From contig BDTD01000009.1 of assembly GCA_002897635.1 (NCBI GenBank), forward strand, positions 118,754 through 177,590: a stretch of DNA of 58,837 bases. The letters run 5' to 3'. Each line of letters starts with the position of its first letter. Position 1 is the stretch's first letter. Shown piece by piece: positions 52,423-58,837 of this stretch. This stretch comes from a bacterium BMS3Abin11 (GTDB taxonomy: Bacteria; Pseudomonadota; Gammaproteobacteria; BMS3Bbin11). The notes beneath the pieces are model-generated. The model did no database searches. It was given only the letters and a program-made list of their open reading frames with translations, and was not told the origin of the DNA. The translations under genes were made by a program, and so were the position numbers.

Positions 52423-53190
52423 TCAATTCGGGTATCGTGGTTTACGGAAAAACTGGGGTAGACGGGACAAAACTTTCCTAACTATAAATAAAGGTGTCAC
52501 CGACAGGCCATTCTTTTTACACGCACGATATGCCTCTAGATTGCCTTTAACTACATTACTGATACGATTATTCGTCACACCACCCATGCGCATTTTCACC
52601 ATTACACCGGGAAGGTACTGAGTTTTAATTTTGTTAACCACCATGAAACGCATAGTCAAATCAAAGTCTGATTGTATTTTCAGATCAAGATCAAACTTGC
52701 CATAACGGGAATAACAATCTCTTTTTACAAAAAAGGACGGATGTGCCGGCATCCATCCCTTCTCAAACAGGCCTTCCTTATAAGGCTGTGATTTCCAGTA
52801 GCGAACCAGGCCATACGGTTTATCCTTTGCCACAAGGACAATATCACCATAGACGGCATCGAGATCAACATCATTTTCGAAGGCAGCGACGACACGACTG
52901 ATGACACTATTATTTTCATACCAGTCATCAGAATTAAGAGTCCCGACCACAGCACCGGTAGCGAGATCAATGCCCTTATTCATGGCATCATAAATCCCAT
53001 CATCAGATTCAGAAACGGTAGCTGCGAGCTTCTCTCTATAACGATCTATTACATCCAAAGTGCCATCCGTTGACCCGCCGTCAATGACTATATGCTCAAT
53101 ATCTTCGTAATCCTGATCAATAACAGATTTAATCGTATCCTCTATAGTATCGACGGCGTTAAGGACAACGGTAATGACAGAAACTTTCAT
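52423..53190 (-). CDS. Glycosyltransferase family 2
   Basis: A 255-aa GT-A enzyme. The nucleotide-sugar region is MKVSVITVVLNAVDTIEDTI, IVIDGGSTDGTLDVIDRY and the DxD-like GTLNSDDWYENNS. The frame is open upstream to 53286, but MKVSVITV is the family start. The sequence directly before the ATG is a MITE-like end rather than a ribosome-binding site, so the leader may have been changed by insertion. Confidence 0.93.
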   Translation of the reverse strand: MKVSVITVVLNAVDTIEDTIKSVIDQDYEDIEHIVIDGGSTDGTLDVIDRYREKLAATVSESDDGIYDAMNKGIDLATGAVVGTLNSDDWYENNSVISRVVAAFENDVDLDAVYGDIVLVAKDKPYGLVRYWKSQPYKEGLFEKGWMPAHPSFFVKRDCYSRYGKFDLDLKIQSDFDLTMRFMVVNKIKTQYLPGVMVKMRMGGVTNNRISNVVKGNLEAYRACKKNGLSVTPLFIVRKVLSRLPQFFRKPRYPN

Positions 53191-53206
53191 AGGGAATCTC
53201 TGATTA
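53191..53206. repeat. MITE-like end at a glycosyltransferase start
   Basis: AGGGAATCTCTGATTA differs by a few bases from the terminal repeat at 11917 and 51481. It directly abuts the GT2 start codon and reaches the 3' end of the upstream FkbM gene. Confidence 0.4.
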
Positions 53207-54010
53207 GGCGCTAAGCCGCTGAACACCCTTGCTAGCGATGATAATGCCGTCAGGTTGATGCGGTGTGTCAGGCTCATCATACTCAATCATATAATTCCTA
53301 TCAGACAGCATCTTGATGCACAGCTGGTGAATATTATTGCCATGTGTACCGATAATAATTGTCTTTACGTCTGACTGCTCAAGAACCGAATTTCCACCCG
53401 TTAATATATCCACTTCCAGCCCCTGGACATCCATCGACATCACATCAATCTGACGCCCCACCCGTTTGACTAGTGTATCTAATGTAATAGTATCAACTTC
53501 TGACTTCCTGCCCATGCCTGCCGCGTAGCGCTTCACGCCCATACTGCCTAAACCTGCCTTGATCAGGTCTCTTATCTTCATAGATATCTGAGCTAACTTT
53601 CCCTTTCGATCATTCATCACCAGCAGCTGACTCTCATAGCCCTTTTCAAGAAAACTGACACGTCCATCCGTGGCACCAACCGCTGTCGGATGAATAACAA
53701 AATCTTGAATAGATAAATTGTTGAGTTTTATATTGTCCAGGAAACAACTACGAAATGATTTCAGTGGTTCAACTGCGTGGACATGTAGTTGTGGTGAAAG
53801 TTTTTTCGCCAGGATTGCATAATAACCGATTGCCGTGCCGATGTTAACGAAGCAGCCATCAGCAGGGATCGATGAGATGATCTTGATAAACAAATCCTCT
53901 TCATCAGCCTCATGAACATTTTTTATCCGGTAACGCTGACGTTGAGCTGGCATCAGGTGATCGTCGTAGACGCACACACCATTATCAAATTTATGAATTT
54001 TTTCTGTCAT
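53204..54010 (-). CDS. FkbM-family methyltransferase
   Basis: A 268-aa SAM methyltransferase, second FkbM type in this cluster. The SAM region is CFVNIGTAIGYYAILAKKLS with VHAVEPLKSFRSCFLDNIKL; the family block is IDVMSMDVQGLEVDILTGGN. GGTAIGY replaces the usual GANxG, a minor variant. ATG 54010 is preferred to the TTG just upstream. Its C-terminus touches the MITE-like end. Confidence 0.88.
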   Translation of the reverse strand: MTEKIHKFDNGVCVYDDHLMPAQRQRYRIKNVHEADEEDLFIKIISSIPADGCFVNIGTAIGYYAILAKKLSPQLHVHAVEPLKSFRSCFLDNIKLNNLSIQDFVIHPTAVGATDGRVSFLEKGYESQLLVMNDRKGKLAQISMKIRDLIKAGLGSMGVKRYAAGMGRKSEVDTITLDTLVKRVGRQIDVMSMDVQGLEVDILTGGNSVLEQSDVKTIIIGTHGNNIHQLCIKMLSDRNYMIEYDEPDTPHQPDGIIIASKGVQRLSA

Positions 54011-54045
54011 CAATTCTTCTCTCTTTAGAAGAGTCTAATGTGCGG

Positions 54046-54080
54046 TCATTGTGAGAAACGCAGTGAAGAAGCAATCTCTA
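54046..54080. repeat. Degenerate copy of the common GTCATTGCGAG intergenic repeat
   Basis: GTCATTGTGAGAAACGCAGT then GAAGAAGCAATCTCT. It resembles the widespread bacterial repeat with ends GTCATTGCGAG and GAAGCAATCTC. Confidence 0.5.
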
Positions 54081-54108
54081 TGTGTATGATTATATGGGTA
54101 ATGACGAG

Positions 54109-54840
54109 TTAATCAGATATTCTTTTATATTTCTGGTAAATTCCTAGTGCCTTTTGGAAGAGTTCACTATTTTCCTCTAAATCCACTAAATTTTTAAGCA
54201 CCTCTTTATCTTTATCAGGTCGATACAGGTGGGTTACTTTACCTTTATCCAGTTGTCTGTTCCTGACATCTATTTCATTCAAAACAGCGGCATTCATTTC
54301 ATCATCCTGCTCCGGGTAAAGATTAAACATGGTAGAAAATTTCTTATTTACCTGCTCGATAATTTCACCATAGTGCTTTGTAACCATGTCGAAGTGTGCG
54401 ACTACAAAAGCATCTTTTAATGAGTACAGATCATTATAAAACCGATAGTAGTCTTCAAGTGCTTCATCGACCGGGATAAAATCATGCCGTACAATAAGAG
54501 AACGAACTGCCTCTAACGGGTGACGGATTAACAGAATCACCGGTATTTTATATTTAATTGAACGTATTATCTGAGCCTGCACATGTAAATGGTGAGCGAT
54601 TTCATTCCACTGCATCTCATTGACGTGCTTGAAGGCATACACCGCAAAGGTATTTGCCGAACGGGGGTAGCCTTCTATAGTGATTCGGGTATTGCGTGTC
54701 ACCATCAGTTTTCTATTGACAGGGCTTAACTTATACAGACTATAAAATATCCAGGGATATCTGGCAGTGCTCTGACGGACACGAAAGCGTTTATTCCTGA
54801 ACCAGGTGACAAGAGATTTCATTCTTTTAATCTGCTGCAT
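54109..54840 (-). CDS. Sulfotransferase-like protein
   Basis: A 243-aa protein with PAPS-type sulfotransferase features. The 5'-phosphosulfate loop is ITIEGYPRSANTFAVYAFKH and the 3'-phosphate block VILLIRHPLEAVRSLIVRHD. It probably sulfates a surface glycan. It overlaps the end of the Wzx gene by 14 nt, which suggests coupled expression. The first Met may be MQQ or, six codons later, MKS. Confidence 0.82.
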   Translation of the reverse strand: MQQIKRMKSLVTWFRNKRFRVRQSTARYPWIFYSLYKLSPVNRKLMVTRNTRITIEGYPRSANTFAVYAFKHVNEMQWNEIAHHLHVQAQIIRSIKYKIPVILLIRHPLEAVRSLIVRHDFIPVDEALEDYYRFYNDLYSLKDAFVVAHFDMVTKHYGEIIEQVNKKFSTMFNLYPEQDDEMNAAVLNEIDVRNRQLDKGKVTHLYRPDKDKEVLKNLVDLEENSELFQKALGIYQKYKRISD

Positions 54841-56200
54841 TCTGTTGCCGGGCCCTTCGTCGTTTTATCAATTCATCCTTTAAATCATACAGACCTGACA
54901 GTCCCGCATAAATACGAATATTAAGCTTGTATCGAATTACCAGTAGCATGAATACATTGACAAGTATCAGCCCAGATGACGAGGCAACAGCCATACCCAG
55001 CCCACCATACCGCTGGGTCAGCCATAGACCCGTTAGTAATGTTAAAAAACCCGCCACAAGATTAATTATCATCGCACTTCTCTGATTATCCGTCATATTT
55101 AATACAAATCCACCAGAACCTGCCCAGACATGAAATAACCAGCCAACCGCAAGTACCATCATGATGCCCCAGTTACCAGCATAATAATCACCAAACAGAA
55201 ACCCTGGCAACCAGTTACCAAATAACAGTAGTACAAGGAAAATTGCAGACGAGCACAGGGTAGTTAAACCCGCTGAGATACGTAGCATGCGTTCCATCTT
55301 CTTAATATCTTCCTTCGCATACAACTCAGATATTAAAGGTGGCAGGACACTATTTACAATGACCAGCGGGAAACTGACCAACAGGGCAAGCTTGGCGACA
55401 AGAGCAAAAGCAGCGACATCTTCTGGAGGCCGTAAATAACCCATGATCCAAATTTCTGCATGCGTCAGTAATATCAGTGCCATGCTTGATATCCAGAATG
55501 GCCAGGCCATTCTAAAAAGTCGCTTAATAGAACCTTCAGCCATTACATCCCGGACTTTTAGCCGTTTAAGCAGTTTCAATACAGCAAGAACCGCAAGAAT
55601 AAAACCTGAAATTATGAACAGGCTAATCACTTGCCTGAGAGTAATCGCTATTGAGGCATACCACGCGATACTGAGGGCAAATGATACGATTAGAATATTA
55701 CCCAGACCCGTCAGTGCGCCGCCGTAAAAAATTGCTGCTGCAATATGATGAAAACCCCGGCAGGTTTCTGCCAGCAGGCTAATCATCACCGTAACTATCA
55801 GCCACAGTGCAACCAGCGGCATAAGCTCTCCCAGCAATGGGCCATGTGACAGTTTCCCAGCCATCCAGATACCAAAGGGGCTGACAAGAACCAGTGCGGT
55901 GACAAGAATAGTCAAAGTGCCTGCAAGAAAAACAAGACGGATATGAGACAGAGCGCGTGCGTAGTCCGTGTTTGCTATGGCATCAGGAATGGTACGCAAC
56001 AATGTTTTTCCAAAACCAAAATCTGCAATGACTGCAGCAACGGTAACCATACTTAAGGCCAACATGAATAGTCCCGTTTCCTCAGGTGACAGCAGACGCG
56101 CTACAAGAGCATTGACCAGTACCACGCCAACAGCTACAGCACTACGGCCGACAACGGCAATGATTCCACCGTGCATCAGACGTTGACTGAGGGATTTCAT
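54827..56200 (-). CDS. Wzx-like polysaccharide flippase
   Basis: A 457-aa MOP-superfamily membrane protein with about 12-14 helices. It flips lipid-linked oligosaccharide units across the inner membrane. Opening GGIIAVVGRSAVAVGVVLVN then ALVARLLSPEETGLFMLALS is typical (PEExG motif). No Wzy polymerase is in the window. It begins the sulfotransferase-FkbM-GT2-FkbM run. Confidence 0.9.
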   Translation of the reverse strand: MKSLSQRLMHGGIIAVVGRSAVAVGVVLVNALVARLLSPEETGLFMLALSMVTVAAVIADFGFGKTLLRTIPDAIANTDYARALSHIRLVFLAGTLTILVTALVLVSPFGIWMAGKLSHGPLLGELMPLVALWLIVTVMISLLAETCRGFHHIAAAIFYGGALTGLGNILIVSFALSIAWYASIAITLRQVISLFIISGFILAVLAVLKLLKRLKVRDVMAEGSIKRLFRMAWPFWISSMALILLTHAEIWIMGYLRPPEDVAAFALVAKLALLVSFPLVIVNSVLPPLISELYAKEDIKKMERMLRISAGLTTLCSSAIFLVLLLFGNWLPGFLFGDYYAGNWGIMMVLAVGWLFHVWAGSGGFVLNMTDNQRSAMIINLVAGFLTLLTGLWLTQRYGGLGMAVASSSGLILVNVFMLLVIRYKLNIRIYAGLSGLYDLKDELIKRRRARQQNAAD

Positions 56201-56501
56201 GATAAATTCTGGCTGGATAGAAAAATATCGATTAAGTCTCGTAAATAAAGTAGTGAATAGACTTCAGAACTCCTTTATTGTCTAGAAACAGGAGGCAGGG
56301 AAAACGGTTTCAATGTGAAAAACGAAAAATCTGTAGAATTCGTTCTTTAGGGAGTTCTTGCGAATGCACTTTTGTTGATTAGTATTAAGTGCTAAATAAG
56401 AAATATCAAAACCACCCTTCCAGATTTAAGTGACCATTCGTCAATTGCCATCTTACCATCCGGGGCAGTAAATATACCCTTATTTTAGTAGATGCCCAAT
56501 T
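56201..56501. other. 301-nt intergenic region
   Basis: Nothing recognisable is seen between wzx and recQ. It should contain the wzx promoter (minus strand, right side) and the recQ 3' end signal, but no clear terminator is present. Confidence 0.4.
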
Positions 56502-58442
56502 CTATGGAAAGACAGGAATTGTGGGTTCCGTACCTTCGATATCCACATCAGACATTATGTGTTCACGAACCACTTCAATTACACGTTCACCATAGTGGTC
56601 CAGCTTGTGCTGACCGATTCCTGGGATGTCCAGTAATGAAGCCGTATCCTCGGGCCGATGCTGTGCAATAGCTGCCAGTGTAGCGTCGTGAAAAATGACA
56701 TAGGGTGGCACACCTTGTGCATCAGCGAACTCTTTGCGTAAGCTGCGTAAATCACAAAACAACGGTTGGTCTTCGTCCAATACCTCGGTAATCTGGCGTT
56801 TCTTTCTTCTGTTAGTGGTTTTATCTGCTACGCGTTGCCGTCTAAGTTTAAGTCCTGCCTCGCCTCGCAATAGCGGCCGGCATTTTTCAGTCAGGCGCAA
56901 TGTGCCATAACCTTCGGGATCCACTTCCAGATATCCCAGTGCGATCAGTTGGCGGTACAGTGTCCGCCAGTGTTGAATGCTGTCGTCAGTACCAATACCG
57001 AAGGTAGTTAGTGCATCATGGCCATTAGCCTGAATACGCTCATCCTGCTTGCCACGCAGGATATTGACCAGATAGTTGACGCCGAATCTTTGACCACTTC
57101 GATATACACAGGATAGCGCCATCTGTGCGGGTTTGCTGGCATCCCATAGTTCAGGGGGCGTCAGGCAGTTATCACAATTGCCACAGGGTTCGTCCAGAGT
57201 TTCACCAAAGTAGGCAAGTAGTGTCTGGCGTCTACATAATACTGATTCACATAGACCAAGCATGGCTTCAAGCTTCTGCATAGAAACTCGTTTAAATGTT
57301 TCAGCCGCCTCACTCGATTGAACCATCTGGCGCAGCGAAATGACATCCTGCAGTCCATAGTTCATCCAGGTGTTTGCTGGCAGGTCATCACGTCCGGCAC
57401 GGCCAGTTTCCTGATAATAGGCTTCTATACTCTTAGGCAGGCTGAGATGGGCAACAAAACGAACATCAGGTTTATCGATACCCATACCAAAGGCAATGGT
57501 AGCGACGATAATTATCTCCTCGTCTCGCAAGAATCGGTTCTGGTGGTGTTGGCGCAAACTGTCACTAAGGCCGGCGTGATACGGTAGTGCAATACGCCCT
57601 CTTGCCGTCAACCATTCCGCTATTTTTTCTACCTTCTTACGCGATAGACAATAAACAATGCCTGAATCGTGAGGATGCTCTTTTTCAAGGAACTGCCATA
57701 ATTGATCCCGGCCATTCTTCCCCTCAATAATCTGGTAGCAGATGTTTTTGCGATCGAAGCTGCTGATAAAAGTATTGGCATGGTGTAGATCCAGCTGGCT
57801 TTTGATTTCATTGCGCGTCATTTCATCTGCGGTAGCTGTGAGCGCAATGCGCGGTACATTGCAAAAACGCTGATGCAACAGTGACAATCGTTGATATTCC
57901 GGGCGAAAATCATGTCCCCATTGCGACACACAATGCGCCTCGTCAATAGCAAATAGCGCTATCTGGCATCGCTCCAATAGACTGAGAGTATATTCATTAA
58001 GTAGGCGTTCTGGTGCGATATACAACAGATCAAGCTCATTATTTAGCAGAGCACTCTCAATTTCTCTTTGGCTCTCACGGCCAAGAGTTGAATTGATAAA
58101 TGCACTGGAAATACCGAGTTGATTCAGCGTATCAACCTGATCTTTCATCAGTGCAATCAGTGGTGAAATGACAATGCCTGTGCCGGGCCGGCAAATAGCT
58201 GGAATCTGGTAGCACAGAGACTTACCGCCACCTGTGGGCATCAAGGCCAGGGCATCCCTGCCTTCTAGCAAGGTTTGAATAATATCTTCCTGGTTATGGC
58301 GGAATTCATCATAACCGAAAGTTTTGCGTAAGATTTCCAGTGCCTGTTCCATGGCGGAGGAGAATGCCTTTATGTGATGTGGACTGCAAGTGCAGTTTTC
58401 TCTTCTTTTGTACTCGTACACGCTGAGAGTATCACCCTTCAT
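56502..58442 (-). CDS. recQ: ATP-dependent DNA helicase RecQ
   Basis: A 3'-5' DNA helicase for recombination and fork repair. Walker A is LMPTGGGKSLCYQIPA, DEAH box FAIDEAHCVSQWGHDFRPEY, and the zinc site is CRRQTLLAYFGETLDEPCGN then CDNC. An HRDC domain closes the protein (PPYVIFHDATLAAIAQHRPE). AAGGA precedes ATG 58442 (646 aa), but family members usually begin near MEQALEILRKTFGYDEFR, ATG 58352, so the extra 30 residues may be untranslated. Confidence 0.95.
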   Translation of the reverse strand: MKGDTLSVYEYKRRENCTCSPHHIKAFSSAMEQALEILRKTFGYDEFRHNQEDIIQTLLEGRDALALMPTGGGKSLCYQIPAICRPGTGIVISPLIALMKDQVDTLNQLGISSAFINSTLGRESQREIESALLNNELDLLYIAPERLLNEYTLSLLERCQIALFAIDEAHCVSQWGHDFRPEYQRLSLLHQRFCNVPRIALTATADEMTRNEIKSQLDLHHANTFISSFDRKNICYQIIEGKNGRDQLWQFLEKEHPHDSGIVYCLSRKKVEKIAEWLTARGRIALPYHAGLSDSLRQHHQNRFLRDEEIIIVATIAFGMGIDKPDVRFVAHLSLPKSIEAYYQETGRAGRDDLPANTWMNYGLQDVISLRQMVQSSEAAETFKRVSMQKLEAMLGLCESVLCRRQTLLAYFGETLDEPCGNCDNCLTPPELWDASKPAQMALSCVYRSGQRFGVNYLVNILRGKQDERIQANGHDALTTFGIGTDDSIQHWRTLYRQLIALGYLEVDPEGYGTLRLTEKCRPLLRGEAGLKLRRQRVADKTTNRRKKRQITEVLDEDQPLFCDLRSLRKEFADAQGVPPYVIFHDATLAAIAQHRPEDTASLLDIPGIGQHKLDHYGERVIEVVREHIMSDVDIEGTEPTIPVFP

Positions 58443-58724
58443 GGGCTAATTCCTTCATTTTTATTGTATTTCTAAATTTATTCTGAGTTTTTATCATCCA
58501 TGGACGAGTTCATTTATGAAGGCCATCCATAGATCGGTTAAACCCGCACCCCGAAGCAGACTTTCTCGTAGCTAGATTGAACTTACCGCCAAAAGATGAG
58601 ATAGGATAGACATAATGATTCCCCCAAAGGGAGCCGATCTCCGTCCTACGTGGGTTAGCTACAAAAGCAGCCAGTGCCATAATATGAATGTATTACCCAT
58701 TCATTAACAGGATCGGAGATCGAC
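58443..58724 (+). ncRNA. IS110-type left end with possible bridge RNA
   Basis: A 280-nt stretch precedes the IS110 transposase ATG. CGATCTCCG (58639) can pair with CGGAGATCG near 58714, and other short stems occur. IS110 elements encode a bridge RNA in this position that guides insertion. The exact RNA ends cannot be read from the sequence, and part of the region may belong to the recQ leader. Confidence 0.45.
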
Positions 58725-58837
58725 ATGACACAATCTAATATACTTTTTATCGGTATGGACGTCCATAAGGAATCCATTGTTGTTTCATTAGCAGATGATG
58801 ATAGAAGCGAAGTGCGTCGCTATGGCTCTATTGGAGG
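58725..58837 (+). CDS. IS110-family transposase (N-terminus only)
   Basis: The first 37 residues are visible: MTQSNILFIGMDVHKESIVV then SLADDDRSEVRRYGSIGG. The GMDVHKES motif holds the first aspartate of the DEDD RuvC-like site of IS110 recombinases. The rest lies beyond the window. Confidence 0.92.
   Translation, partial: MTQSNILFIGMDVHKESIVVSLADDDRSEVRRYGSIG

Overview
The window looks like a chromosomal segment of a sulfur-oxidising gammaproteobacterium of moderate GC. Pointers are the gammaproteobacterial order rlmN-pilW-rodZ, an ISC-type iron-sulfur operon with IscR, a sulfur globule protein, a DsrC/TusE-like protein, siroheme synthase CysG and oxygen-independent ubiquinone genes. The exact genus cannot be read from the sequence.

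Layout. (1) 1-11.7 kb, all minus strand: cysG-cysE, then the isc operon iscR-iscS-iscA-hscB-hscA-fdx-iscX, then mtaB-like, rlmN, pilW and the start of rodZ. The scaffold gene iscU is missing between iscS and iscA. A near-consensus IscR type 1 site overlaps a sigma70-like promoter upstream of iscR. (2) 11.7-25.3 kb: mostly unrecognised conserved-looking genes, a Sel1 mini-operon, two 2OG-Fe(II) oxygenases, and a very large protein that may be a PPi-dependent PEP carboxykinase. An orphan Cas6-like protein and a DsrC-like protein without any cysteine lie close together here. (3) 25.4-33 kb: lipid genes (patatin, cyclopropane synthase), an FAD oxidoreductase, and a locus resembling E. coli yqjF-yqjG-yhaJ with only the 3' end of a pirin gene left.

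(4) 33.0-38.1 kb: yhcC-like radical SAM gene, ubiU, ubiV and ubiD in tight translational overlap, with convergent ubiT. Both transcription units carry FNR/ANR-type boxes, and the ubiUVD promoter has ideal class II geometry. This fits anaerobic ubiquinone synthesis. (5) 38.6-46.3 kb: a plastic region with two glycosyltransferases, a group II intron, an IS200/IS605 element that split a small ribbon-helix-helix gene, a sulfur globule protein and several decayed genes. (6) 46.3-56.2 kb: envelope and glycan genes, including a lipid A-type acyltransferase, a GT39/sialidase-like/membrane triad, and an FkbM, GT2, FkbM, sulfotransferase-like, Wzx cluster. PhhB and Rsd lie among them. (7) 56.5-58.8 kb: recQ and the left end of an IS110-family element.

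Dispersed palindromic repeats (four copies of one REP-like family, plus others) and a 159 bp MITE-like element sit between genes. I recognised no tRNA, rRNA or CRISPR array. Everything here comes from reading the sequence; no database search was run.
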